This document shows positions 47,131-55,848 of a stretch of DNA of 64,000 nt, piece by piece. Source of the stretch: Gammaproteobacteria bacterium (GTDB lineage: Bacteria > Pseudomonadota > Gammaproteobacteria > Xanthomonadales > SZUA-36); NCBI GenBank assembly GCA_030431095.1, contig JAUIJU010000005.1:43876-107875 (forward strand). The letters are read 5' to 3'. The first letter of the stretch is position 1. Every line of letters begins with the position of its first letter. A program made the translations under genes and the position numbers. The notes under the pieces were generated by a model. That model had not been told where the DNA came from. It did no database searches and worked only from the letters and a program-made list of their open reading frames with translations.

Positions 47131-48016
47131 GAGGGTCTCTCAATTGCAGGGTATTGCGGGCCTCTGCGGGAGACTGCACGGTGGCCCCCAGGTCTTCGAC
47201 GATTCGGCGGGCTTTTTCCACCAGCTGGGCATTACTGGCCAGCACCCCTTTCTCCAGGTAGAGGTTGTCCTCCAGGCCGACGCGGACGTTGCCTCCCAGC
47301 AGCACGGACTGGGCCACCATGGGCATTTCCATGCGCCCCAGGGCGAAGCCGCCCCAATTGCAGCCGGCGGGGAGTTCGTTGACCATGGCCAGGATGGTAT
47401 TGGGCGTGGCCGGCGCCCCCCAGGGAATGCCCAGGCAAAGCTGGAACAGGGGCGGCGCGTCCAGCAGGCCCTGGTCCAGCAGGTGTTTGGCGAACCACAG
47501 CTGGCCCATGTCGAACACTTCGAGCTCCGGCTTCACGCCGATTTCCTGCAGGCGCTTCGCACCCATTTCCAGCATGGTCTGGGTGGAGACATAGACGTAG
47601 TTCTCACCCATGTAGTTGAATGACCCGCAGTCCATGGAGCAGATTTCCGGCAGCAGGTCCTCGACGTGTTCCAGCCGTTCCATCTGGCCGACGCAGTCGG
47701 TGGCGTCGGAAAAGTTCAGGACGTCGTCGTCCGGGCCCAGGAACAGGTCGCCACCCATGCCCGTGGTCAGGTTGATGATGACGTCGGTGTCACTCTCGCG
47801 AATTCGCCCCACGACCTCGCGGTAGAGGTCCAGTCGGCGGCTGCCGGCCCCGGTTTCCGGGTCGCGCACGTGAATGTGAGCGATCGCGGCGCCGGCTTTC
47901 GCCGCCTCGATGGAGGCGGTGGCGATCTGCTCGGGGGTGACGGGAAGGTCTGGATGCTTGCTCACGGTGTCGCCTGCGCCGGTGACGGCGCAGCTGATGA
48001 TCGGATTCTGATTCAC
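47123..48016 (-). CDS. BKACE-family beta-keto acid cleavage enzyme (DUF849)
   Basis: 297 residues. Cleaves a beta-keto acid with acetyl-CoA to acetoacetate and a new acyl-CoA. The zinc site is H47 and H49 in [11 protein letters not shown] and E249 in VGLEDNLYL, with D250 the likely catalytic partner. [11 protein letters not shown] and [15 protein letters not shown] segments are family blocks. The coupled thioesterase favours 3-dehydrocarnitine as substrate (betainyl-CoA product) but no carnitine dehydrogenase is in the window. Confidence 0.9.
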   Translation of the reverse strand: MNQNPIISCAVTGAGDTVSKHPDLPVTPEQIATASIEAAKAGAAIAHIHVRDPETGAGSRRLDLYREVVGRIRESDTDVIINLTTGMGGDLFLGPDDDVLNFSDATDCVGQMERLEHVEDLLPEICSMDCGSFNYMGENYVYVSTQTMLEMGAKRLQEIGVKPELEVFDMGQLWFAKHLLDQGLLDAPPLFQLCLGIPWGAPATPNTILAMVNELPAGCNWGGFALGRMEMPMVAQSVLLGGNVRVGLEDNLYLEKGVLASNAQLVEKARRIVEDLGATVQSPAEARNTLQLRDPHA

Positions 48017-48068
48017 GGAAGGTTCGGAGTCCCTGCTGGCTGTTGTTGTCGGTTCAGCCTAAGAGACT

Positions 48069-48096
48069 GGGGTTGGCGCGAAGGAACGACAACCCC
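48069..48096 (-). terminator. Weak stem-loop after the MFS gene
   Basis: A 7-bp stem GGGGTTG/CAACCCC with a 14-base loop lies between the MFS stop and the BKACE start. T content downstream is low, so read-through into the BKACE genes is possible. Confidence 0.3.
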
Positions 48097-48105
48097 CACC
48101 CAGGG

Positions 48106-49395
48106 TCATTGGCGCCTCGTGTCGTCCCGAAACGCCAGCAGGAAGAACAGCAGCACTGCCCCGGCAAAGCCGGCGGGCAGGTACCAGAAGCGCTGCCAGG
48201 CCGCCAGCGCCAGCACCGTGTCGCCGCCCAGGAAGCCGTTGAACACGCGCCCGGCGATTTGCGCACCGATGAACATGCCCACGCCGTAGGTGACCAGCAC
48301 CAGGAAGCCCTGCGCCTGGCCGCGCACGGCGGGCGTGGACTTCTTGTCCACGTAGATCTGCCCGGTGACGAAAAAGAAGTCGTAGCAGATGCCGTGCAGG
48401 GCGATGCCCATGGCAATCATCCAGAACACCGCGTCCGGCGCGCCCCAGGCGAACAGCAGGTAGCGCAGCACCCAGGCCGCCATGCCGATGGCCAGCATCC
48501 ATTTCACGCCCAGGCGCAGGAACAGCAGCGGCATCAGCAGCATGAAGGCCACTTCGGACATTTGCCCGATGCTCATCAGCGACGAAGGATTGGGCAGCAG
48601 GCCGGTCAGCGCGTTGCCCGTCCCCTGGTCGTAGATGGCGTTGGCGGCGAAGATCGGCGCGAAGTTGTAATAGGCCGCCAGCGGGATGCAGATCAGCAGT
48701 GAGGCGATGATGAAAATGGCGAAGCTGCGGCTGCCCAGCTGCGCCAGGGCATCGAGGCCCGCCATGGAGCGCAGCGAGACCTTTTCGCCGGCCGCCGGCG
48801 GTGGCGTATGGGGCAGGGTGAAGCTGTACAGGCCCAGGGCGACACTGGCCACGGCGGTGGTATACAGCGGCAGCGGCGTGCGGTCCGGCAGCACGTCGCC
48901 GCTGAACTGGCCGAGCACGAAGCCGATGAACAGGCCGGCCACGATCCAGCCCACGGTGCCGAACACGCGAATCAGCGGAAACTGCTTCTCCTGGTCGTCA
49001 ATGTGGTGGAAGGCCAGCGAGTTGGACAATCCCAGGGTGGGCATGTAGCACAGGTTGTAGGCCAGCAGCAGGCCGACGAACAGCCCCGGGCTGGCGCTGG
49101 CCTGGGGCAGCAGGAACATGAACACGCCGCCCAGCAGGTGCAGCACGCCCAGCACGCGTTCGGTGGCGAAATAGCGGTCGGCCACCAGGCCAAGGAAGAA
49201 CGGCGCGATGATGGCCGCGATGGGGTTTACCGTGTAGGGCCAGTGGGTCAGGTCGGCCATGCCGATGGACGCCATGTAGTTGCCGATGGTGACGTACCAG
49301 GCGCCCCAGATGAAGAACTGCAGGAACATCATGGCGCTGAGTCGCGCCGGGATTGCGCCACCGGCGGGTGACGTCGGGTTCAGCGTTTCGTTCAT
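48106..49395 (-). CDS. MFS transporter, nucleoside:H+ symporter (NupG-like) family
   Basis: 429 residues, 12 membrane spans. The N-terminal [20 protein letters not shown] is the hallmark of the NHS family (NupG, XapB), followed by [15 protein letters not shown] at the loop 2-3 and [19 protein letters not shown]. In this family members next to sugar epimerases often carry sugar or glycoside derivatives rather than nucleosides. It overlaps the TIM-barrel epimerase gene by four bases (ATGA), so their substrates are probably related. Confidence 0.88.
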   Translation of the reverse strand: MNETLNPTSPAGGAIPARLSAMMFLQFFIWGAWYVTIGNYMASIGMADLTHWPYTVNPIAAIIAPFFLGLVADRYFATERVLGVLHLLGGVFMFLLPQASASPGLFVGLLLAYNLCYMPTLGLSNSLAFHHIDDQEKQFPLIRVFGTVGWIVAGLFIGFVLGQFSGDVLPDRTPLPLYTTAVASVALGLYSFTLPHTPPPAAGEKVSLRSMAGLDALAQLGSRSFAIFIIASLLICIPLAAYYNFAPIFAANAIYDQGTGNALTGLLPNPSSLMSIGQMSEVAFMLLMPLLFLRLGVKWMLAIGMAAWVLRYLLFAWGAPDAVFWMIAMGIALHGICYDFFFVTGQIYVDKKSTPAVRGQAQGFLVLVTYGVGMFIGAQIAGRVFNGFLGGDTVLALAAWQRFWYLPAGFAGAVLLFFLLAFRDDTRRQ

Positions 49396-50639
49396 GAGCG
49401 GTAGGCCTCCCGTCCGTAGCCCTGGATTGGTATGCCTTGTGCGGCCATCACTTCGTGCTGCAGGGCGTACATGGCGGCGGCCGCCTCGTCGATGGCCCGG
49501 GTAAAGGCCACCGAGCCTTCCAGGATGGGTTTGAGCGCGGCCCTGTCCTGGATGCGGGCCGGCGGGTACTCGTGCTCCACCACCAGGACCATCTCGGCCG
49601 GGTCGATGTCCAGCAGTTCGCGGGCGGCGAGTTGGTGATCCAGCCAGTCCACGGTACGGTTCTGCAGGTAGGCGAGGGGGTCGTGCTTTGCCGTGCCGGG
49701 CAGTTCGTGTTCACACAGCACGGTCTGCTTTTTCCACGCGTTGGCCTGGTCGGCCGGATCGGCCGAGGGTTTGCCGTCGATCCAGTCGCCGCGCTGGAAC
49801 GCCTGGCCGCCATATCCCCAGCCGGATACGCCTTTCGCGTCGATGACCTGGCCCTTGACGTGGAAACCGTCGATCAGGAACGCGTAGCCTTCGTCCTTCA
49901 GGTACTGGAACATGGAGCGGGTGTCCTGGCCCATCAGCACCGAGTGCGACGGGTCGTAATGCACGCGGAACTGGTCGCCGACGCCGTGCTTTTCACAAAT
50001 GCGGTGCAGGGCGATCCAGGGCGCCGGGGCGTAGGCGATGTTGTTGTGCCAGCGGTCCAGGACGGTCCAGCCCGGCATGGGGCACTGCTCCACCCGGTAG
50101 GTCAGGCCGCGGGCTTTCGCCTCTTGCAGCAGCGGGATGAACACCTCTTCGAACATCACGAGGTTTTCGTCCATTTCCAGGTCGTAGTTGCGCCCGACGA
50201 ATCCGCACACCGCGTCGGTGCCCAGCAGGACCGCGGCGTCGAACACCCGCAGCATGAAGTCGAACTTGTCCTGGCGGGCTGCCTTGTCGGCCACCAGCAT
50301 GTTGTCGAAGTAACCCAGGTCGGAGAGCCCGACGCCGGTCTCCTTCATGGCGGCCTGCACGCGGTCGGCGCGCGTCGCGTCGAAAGGCGCGCGCAGGTCC
50401 AGGGTATTGGCCACCGGGTCCAGCATGGCCTCGGCCGGGACGTCACTGACGCTGGGGTGCAGCGCGGCGGACAGCTGGATGTAGGGGCTGCCGATCTCGC
50501 GGGAAAACGCCAGCCACTCCTCGATGGCCAGGTCCGGGTCGGCGTCGCGTTGTTCACGCGGCGTGAGTTCCTGTAGCGCGGCGGTCAGCACGCTGATCTT
50601 CATGGGCCGGGGCTCGAACGCCGCGATGGGCTTGCTCAT
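49392..50639 (-). CDS. Xylose isomerase-like TIM-barrel sugar epimerase
   Basis: 415 residues from the ATG at 50639, which has AGGAGAACCCCC directly upstream; the longer frame was rejected. A PF01261 barrel with metal-ligand segments [26 protein letters not shown] and LVVEHEYPP. It isomerises or epimerises a sugar or sugar derivative, perhaps a 3-keto-glycoside product as in related clusters. Its stop overlaps the NHS transporter start. No ribosome binding site competes with the chosen start. Confidence 0.84.
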   Translation of the reverse strand: MSKPIAAFEPRPMKISVLTAALQELTPREQRDADPDLAIEEWLAFSREIGSPYIQLSAALHPSVSDVPAEAMLDPVANTLDLRAPFDATRADRVQAAMKETGVGLSDLGYFDNMLVADKAARQDKFDFMLRVFDAAVLLGTDAVCGFVGRNYDLEMDENLVMFEEVFIPLLQEAKARGLTYRVEQCPMPGWTVLDRWHNNIAYAPAPWIALHRICEKHGVGDQFRVHYDPSHSVLMGQDTRSMFQYLKDEGYAFLIDGFHVKGQVIDAKGVSGWGYGGQAFQRGDWIDGKPSADPADQANAWKKQTVLCEHELPGTAKHDPLAYLQNRTVDWLDHQLAARELLDIDPAEMVLVVEHEYPPARIQDRAALKPILEGSVAFTRAIDEAAAAMYALQHEVMAAQGIPIQGYGREAYRS

Positions 50640-50742
50640 GGGGGTTCTCCTGCTACTCGTTATTCCGCGGCCGCGGTTTATTGTTCCCGAGACCATGCCG
50701 AAAAGCGGTCCCGGAGTAAAGCGGGGTTAGGGGGAGGAGAGA

Positions 50743-53403
50743 TCATTCATCCCCCTGCTCCGCCGGGGGCTGGAATGCGGTCGAAAAGAACAGGCTGTTG
50801 AGGAACAGCTTGTTGGTGCCGTACCAGTACCCGCGAAAGTTGGGGTTGTCGGCGAACAGGATGACGCTGCCGGCGCCCAGTCGCTCCGCGAGCAGGGCCG
50901 GCGTGCCGGCGAGTGCTTCGACGTTTTCTTTCGACGCGTAGCCCGAATGCAGTGGCGCGTCGGTGTAGGCGATCACCGTGGCGTAAGGGTTCTCGGAAGG
51001 CGCCAGCGGTTCGCGTACGTTCTTGTGCAGGAACAGTTCGCGGCGGGCATATCCGAAGCCCAGGGGATGGGTCGTGTCCAGGTCCGCGCTGAAGATGGCG
51101 CCGCCGAGCAGGTCGATGGCCTCGGTGGCTTGTCGGTCGGCGTAGTCGATCCGCTGGGGGGTATCGTCGCCCACGGCGTCGTCCCCGGCTGCCGGCTCGG
51201 CGGAAGGCGCCGGGTTGCCTGTCGCCGGTTCGCCGGCGGCAGGGTTGACCCATTCCAGCACCTGGGCCCGCGCCCAGGGGACGGCATGGCGTAGCGCCAC
51301 CAGGGTGCCGCCCTCACGGACCCACTGGCGCAGGCGGTCGAGAAACTCCGGCGCGTAGTCCTCGTAGTTCCCGCCGGGAAAGACGATGTGACTGTAACGG
51401 CTCCAGTCAGTCGCTGCGAGGCGATCGCGGTGGCGCAGAGTCAGCGGCATATCCATGCGATGATCGAGCAGGTGCCATACCTCACCGGCGTCATACAGGT
51501 TGATGCCGTCTCCGGTCACCAGCAGGACCGACGGCTCGCTGACAGCCTGGAAGGACGGCCCACCCAGGTCGACGCCTTCTGTGCCGATGGCGCTGCGTCC
51601 GGAAACCAGCGCCATCACCGCCACCCCGTCCTCGGCGGCGATTCGGTCCATCAGGGCATGAATATCAGGGCGATCCGTTGACTGGCGATCGAAAGGTACG
51701 ACGATGCTGCCGCGCCCGAACGTGCGCTGTCCCTGGCTCGTGGTCGCCGTGAACGGTTTCAGTGCGACCCGCGCCAGCAGGCCCGCCTCGACGATGCGCT
51801 GCAGGGCGCGCGGAGCGAAGTAGGCCGACCACTCGAAAGCATAGGCGTAGTTTGCCTCGGCCGGCGGCGCGGCCGTCGGCCGGGGCGGCGCCCACGCTTC
51901 GCCGACCAGGTCGCTTTTGAACGTTCGCCCGGCCAGTGGCGCATGCGCCAGGCCGAACGCGGGGGGCAGGATCCAGGTGGACACGTCGTAGAACGTGGCG
52001 TCTTCGAATTCGGTCAGCGTTTCGAACAGGCTGCGGATCAGGCGATACTGGGGCTGCCGGACCGGCACCACCAGGGAATCGGCGGCTGCGAACGTTCGTT
52101 CCCCGATGTCGAGATCACGCGCCAGGCGAAAAGTTTCGATGCGGTGGCGGTTGAGCAGGTCAGCGAAAAAATGCAGTCGGGCCGTATCTCCGTCCGCCGA
52201 GACGACCCAGGCGCGCGCGTCCGCCCGTTCGGCCTCGGCCAGCGCCGAGTCATAGAATGCCTGCTGGTACTCCAGGTACTCCCGACGCAATTCGACCGCC
52301 GTCTCGATGCTGCCAATACTGGTGCGAAAGTGCTTGCGGATGTTCTCACGATAGGTGCGAAGGCCATTGTCCGTCTCCACTTCCCGGCCCAGCGCGGCAC
52401 CGGCCTCGAACAGAACGCCCACACCACCGTTCACCAGGGGAAAGGTCGAACCCTTGCCGATGTAAAAATTATCGAAACCCTCGCCGTGGTAATACAGGCG
52501 CGCCTCGGCGTCGAGCAGTTCCTCCGAGCCTCTGACCGTGGCCGCCATGAGTGCTTCGGCCCGCTCGGGCACCAGCGGGTTGGTGCGGGTTCGGACCCCC
52601 GGATGAAAGTAGTAGGTCTGTGCCGAGCCCATCTCGTGGTAGTCGACGGTCAGGTTGGGTCGCCAGGCGTGCCATTGCTCCACCCAGGCCCTGGGTTCTG
52701 GCTGGGTCAGCAGCAACCACTGGCGGTTCAGATCGAAGCCATAGTGGTTGGTGCGCGCATGCTGCCAGGAATACTCGTGCTCCGCGTGGCCGGGGTCGGC
52801 GATCATGCGCTCGCCCCCATAGGCGTCAAACCAGGAAATACGCTGGGCGTGGCCGTCCGGGTTGAAGACGGCGGTGACCAGGACCACGCTGTTCTCCAGG
52901 ACCTCGTCGATCTCCGGCCCCCGCGCGGCCGCGAGGTAATAGATGAAGGGCAGGGCGGCATCCATGCCGCTGGACTCCGCGCCATGCACGCCGTAGTTCA
53001 ACCAGGTGACGACGGGCATGTCGTCGCTCACGGTCTGCCCGCTGCCCGGCTGGGTCAACGCCACGTGCGCGCGGCGAATGTCATCCAGCCGGGCGTGGTT
53101 GGCCACCGAGGTGGCGACCAGGAATTCGATGGGTCGCCGCTCGTGGGAATACCCGATGGTTTCCACCGAGAGGCGACTGCTGGCCGCCGCCACGGTGCGA
53201 ACGTAGTCCACCAACTGGTGATGGCGCACCGGGTGGCGCCCCAGTTCGAAACCGAGAAACGCGGCAGGGGTTGGGATCGCCGGATCATACTCGGTCCCTG
53301 CGGGGAACATGGCAGCGTCCGCGTCCCGGACGTCGAGGTCGGCATGGGCGGAAAAGGACAGGAAAAGCAGGGCCAGGATGAAGGCCCGAACACATCTGGG
53401 CAT
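50743..53403 (-). CDS. Secreted M14-family zinc carboxypeptidase
   Basis: 886 residues from the ATG at 53403, chosen because the signal peptide (ending SAHA) begins here; a GTG at 53433 would add ten residues. The M14 zinc ligands are H140 and E143 in NYGVHGAESSGMD, and the third zinc His is a later one (DYHEMG region). FDLNRQW is the substrate Arg block. The large C-terminal half (500-886) contains a glutamine-amidotransferase-like segment (IVFPGGNYEDYAPEF). A periplasmic or secreted peptidase; no operon partner is adjacent on the same strand. Confidence 0.87.
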   Translation of the reverse strand: MPRCVRAFILALLFLSFSAHADLDVRDADAAMFPAGTEYDPAIPTPAAFLGFELGRHPVRHHQLVDYVRTVAAASSRLSVETIGYSHERRPIEFLVATSVANHARLDDIRRAHVALTQPGSGQTVSDDMPVVTWLNYGVHGAESSGMDAALPFIYYLAAARGPEIDEVLENSVVLVTAVFNPDGHAQRISWFDAYGGERMIADPGHAEHEYSWQHARTNHYGFDLNRQWLLLTQPEPRAWVEQWHAWRPNLTVDYHEMGSAQTYYFHPGVRTRTNPLVPERAEALMAATVRGSEELLDAEARLYYHGEGFDNFYIGKGSTFPLVNGGVGVLFEAGAALGREVETDNGLRTYRENIRKHFRTSIGSIETAVELRREYLEYQQAFYDSALAEAERADARAWVVSADGDTARLHFFADLLNRHRIETFRLARDLDIGERTFAAADSLVVPVRQPQYRLIRSLFETLTEFEDATFYDVSTWILPPAFGLAHAPLAGRTFKSDLVGEAWAPPRPTAAPPAEANYAYAFEWSAYFAPRALQRIVEAGLLARVALKPFTATTSQGQRTFGRGSIVVPFDRQSTDRPDIHALMDRIAAEDGVAVMALVSGRSAIGTEGVDLGGPSFQAVSEPSVLLVTGDGINLYDAGEVWHLLDHRMDMPLTLRHRDRLAATDWSRYSHIVFPGGNYEDYAPEFLDRLRQWVREGGTLVALRHAVPWARAQVLEWVNPAAGEPATGNPAPSAEPAAGDDAVGDDTPQRIDYADRQATEAIDLLGGAIFSADLDTTHPLGFGYARRELFLHKNVREPLAPSENPYATVIAYTDAPLHSGYASKENVEALAGTPALLAERLGAGSVILFADNPNFRGYWYGTNKLFLNSLFFSTAFQPPAEQGDE

Positions 53404-53536
53404 GAAGCCATGACTCGTGATGGAAAGCGCCACACCTTAGCGGAAGCCGGAAGACGGTGCGATACCCTTGTATCCGGGCGCGCCAGGGTCCATCCCTAGA
53501 AGTTGAAGAGCCAATTGGGGGCCGGCCCCCGGGGGA

Positions 53537-54613
53537 GTGCATGTCGTGGAGTGGTTGACGGGTCTGCTGGAGCGGATCGACCGGGATCAGTGGTTGGTGG
53601 CCGTGGCCGTCCTGGCGGCCACGGTGATGGTGTTGCGCACCGTGCAATGGCTGGTGGGCCGTCAGCTGTCCCGCCTGGTGGAAAAGACGGACACGAAGTG
53701 GGACGACCATTTCGTTCGGGCCATCGGTAAAACCAAGTTCCTGTTCCTGTGCGCACTGGGCCTGTACGCGGCATCGCTGACCCTGGAGCTGAAGGCGCCC
53801 AGCGCGACGTTCATGAACCGTTTCGTGGTCATTTCGCTGATCGTGCAGGGTGGACTATGGTTGGGGGTGGTGCTGAGGGCACTGATCGAGTCCCACCGCG
53901 AGGACGCGAAGGAGAACGATCCCGCCCGACTGTCCACCATCTCCATGATCGGGTTCCTTTTGCGCGTGGTGCTCTGGGCCACGGTGCTCCTGCTGGTCCT
54001 CGACAACCTGGGTATCGACATCACGGCCCTGGTGGCAGGCCTGGGCATCGGGGGCGTGGCCGTGGCCCTGGCGGTGCAGAATATCCTGGGCGACCTGTTC
54101 GCTTCGCTGTCCATCGTGCTCGACAAGCCCTTCGTGGTGGGCGATTTTCTGATGGTGGGCGACTTCCTGGGCAGCGTGGAACACGTGGGCCTGAAGACCA
54201 CGCGCCTGCGCAGCCTGTCGGGCGAGCAGCTGGTGTTCTCCAACAATGACCTGCTGACCAGTCGCATCCGCAATTTCGGGCGCATGGCGGAACGCCGCGT
54301 GGTGTTCAAGCTCGGCGTGACCTACCAGACACCCAGGGAAAAACTGCGTCGGATCCCGGAACTGATCCGCGAAGCCATCGAGGCACAGGACGCAACCCGG
54401 TTCGACCGTTCCCATTTTTCCGCCTACGGCGACTTTTCACTCAATTTCGAGACCGTGTACTACGTGCTGAGCGCCGACTACAACGAGTACATGGACATTC
54501 AACAGGCCATCCATTTCCAGGTGCACGAGGCGTTTGAAGAGGAAGGCATCGAATTTGCCTATCCGACGCAGACGGTGTTCGTTGCGGGGGGGAGTGAATC
54601 GGATGAGGAGTGA
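53537..54613 (+). CDS. MscS-family mechanosensitive channel
   Basis: 358 residues from the GTG at 53537; a GTG at 53546 is better spaced from GGGGGAG and may be the true start. About five membrane spans, the last being the pore helix (LVAGLGIGGVAVALAVQNILG). The MscS cytoplasmic signature NILGDLFASLSIVLDKPF and VGDFLMVGDFLGSVEHVGLKTTRLR follow, then the beta domain and alpha/beta tail. It releases solutes on hypo-osmotic shock. Its end runs straight into the repeat mosaic. Confidence 0.9.
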   Translation: MHVVEWLTGLLERIDRDQWLVAVAVLAATVMVLRTVQWLVGRQLSRLVEKTDTKWDDHFVRAIGKTKFLFLCALGLYAASLTLELKAPSATFMNRFVVISLIVQGGLWLGVVLRALIESHREDAKENDPARLSTISMIGFLLRVVLWATVLLLVLDNLGIDITALVAGLGIGGVAVALAVQNILGDLFASLSIVLDKPFVVGDFLMVGDFLGSVEHVGLKTTRLRSLSGEQLVFSNNDLLTSRIRNFGRMAERRVVFKLGVTYQTPREKLRRIPELIREAIEAQDATRFDRSHFSAYGDFSLNFETVYYVLSADYNEYMDIQQAIHFQVHEAFEEEGIEFAYPTQTVFVAGGSESDEE

Positions 54614-54620
54614 GGGTTTT

Positions 54621-54812
54621 GTTGGCCGGTGTCGGCTGAAGCACCCCGTTGCGGAATCGGGGGATTGGCTCGTGCTGGGGGTGACGGCTTCGTTGGCCGG
54701 GGTCGGCTGAAGCACCCCGTTGCGGGATCGGGGAGTTGGCTTGTGCTGGGGGGTGACGGCTTCGTTGGCCGGGGTCGGCTGAAGCACCCCGTTACGGGAT
54801 CGGGACGTTGGC
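54621..54812. repeat. Tandem repeat, about 71-72 bp, two full copies and a partial third
   Basis: Units start at 54621, 54692 and 54764 with GTTGGCCGG. Each holds GGCTGAAGCACCCCGTT followed by a GGATCGGG segment. The third unit loses similarity after about 45 bases, where the left inverted arm begins. It begins immediately after the MscS gene. Confidence 0.85.
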
Positions 54813-54943
54813 CTTCGGCTGCCCTCGACTTCCTGCGCTTGGTGGGAACGGCTCGCTTAAATGCGCTCCCGGGCTCGTGCTTCATCACGAGGCTCGCCTC
54901 AGGCCGCTGAAGGCGGCCTGCCCCAGTCGCTCCGGTCGCTCGG
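54811..54943. repeat. Left arm of a 133-bp inverted repeat
   Basis: The 133 bases are the reverse complement of 55464-55596 with 17 mismatches by hand count and no gaps, about 87% identity. The inner end (CCCCAGTCGCTCCGGTCGCT) is perfectly conserved for 23 bases. The arms enclose 520 bases. Confidence 0.85.
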
Positions 54944-55463
54944 CAACGACCCTTAAAAGATCCCGCAACGGGATGCTCCAGCCGCCCCCTGCATCGAGAC
55001 CCCCCACCCCCAGACATTTTGTTGGGGTGCTTTCTTGTCACCCTTACGGGCCTTGTGGGCTGGGAGGTGCGTTTAGCCACATGGTGCCTCGCCATGGGGC
55101 CTCCGTGGTTCGGCCCCTTCGAGTCGAACGGGCCGGCGTGCAGGCGGGTAAACCGGTGAAGACGGCTTTTGTCGTTAGGGCCAGCGCGTTCGTGGCCCCC
55201 GCTAATCCGCTGGGCAGCACGGCGCACTGCGCCGGACCCCGCAAACGTGGGGAGCCACGAGAAGCGCCCGGCAAACGGGGCAACGGTGCACCCCCTGCAG
55301 ACCGCTTTTCCTTACGGCCCGGGAATAACTTATGTGCAAGCGGGTGCCGGATAAGACGCGGTGCCCCAAAAGAACCCCACCCAAAGAAAGTGATGACCGG
55401 GTCGGGCTCTCCCAACCCAGGGAACGGGTGGCGCCCCCTTGGGGCGGGCCATTAAGGAGTGAG
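54944..55463. other. Interior of the inverted-repeat element, no supported gene
   Basis: 520 bases with several small stems: CGGCGCACTGCGCCG near 55219, and two hairpins with CAAAC loops near 55243 and 55268. No RBS precedes any of the open frames, and residue use (many Arg, Pro, Ser) looks non-coding. A minus-strand frame at 55415-55044 is open by chance or remnant. Confidence 0.5.
55420..55450. repeat. 31-bp perfect inverted repeat, left copy
   Basis: The 31 bases starting GGGAACGGGTGGCGCCC are exactly complementary to 55606-55636. The pair brackets the right 133-bp arm. Confidence 0.85.
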
Positions 55464-55596
55464 CCGAGCGACCGGAGCGACTGGGGAAAGCCGCCTTCAG
55501 CGGCTTTAGGCGAGCCTCGTGATCAAACCCGGGCCCGGGAGCGCATGCAAGCGAGCCGTTCCCACCAAGCGGAGAGCAGCGAGGGAAGCCGAAGGC
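55464..55596. repeat. Right arm of the 133-bp inverted repeat
   Basis: Partner of 54811-54943 (about 87% identical after reversal). It begins CCGAGCGACCGGAGCGACTG and ends GCCGAAGGC. Confidence 0.85.
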
Positions 55597-55600
55597 CGAA

Positions 55601-55745
55601 CGACAGGCCCGCCCCAAGGGGGCGCCACCCGTTCCCGACCAACAAAAGCGCCTTACCCGACAAGGTCAATCACTGTTCGCTCCGACAGGCCCGCCTCAAG
55701 GGGGAGCCACCCGTTCCCGGCCAACAAAAGCGCAAAACCCGACCA
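55601..55745. repeat. Direct repeat, 82-base period, second copy partial
   Basis: CGACAGGCCCGCC starts at 55601 and 55683; the copies share the CCACCCGTTCCC segment and CCAACAAAAGCG. The first also contains the right copy of the 31-bp inverted repeat (55606-55636). Confidence 0.75.
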
Positions 55746-55807
55746 GGTCAATCACGACCGAAACCCGACCCGGTCAATCACGGCCGAAACCCGCCCAGGT
55801 CAATCAC
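55746..55807. repeat. Three 26-bp repeats with GGTCAATCAC
   Basis: GGTCAATCAC occurs at 55746, 55772 and 55798, an exact 26-base period, each preceded by ACCCG and followed by G-N-CCGAAA. A fourth, more distant copy is at 55664. Confidence 0.8.
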
Positions 55808-55848
55808 GGACGAAATCGCCGTTTCCCGATCCCGCTATCCAGTACCGT

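Noticed and set aside
54559..55227. Minus-strand frame with a repeated GCFSRPRPTKPS-like peptide
   Set aside because: The repetition only mirrors the 71-72 bp DNA repeat, and it overlaps the MscS 3' end.
55044..55415. Open minus-strand frame of 123 residues within the inverted-repeat element
   Set aside because: No ribosome binding site, residue use rich in Arg/Pro/Ala and the frame lies in a tract dominated by repeats and hairpins; treated as noncoding.
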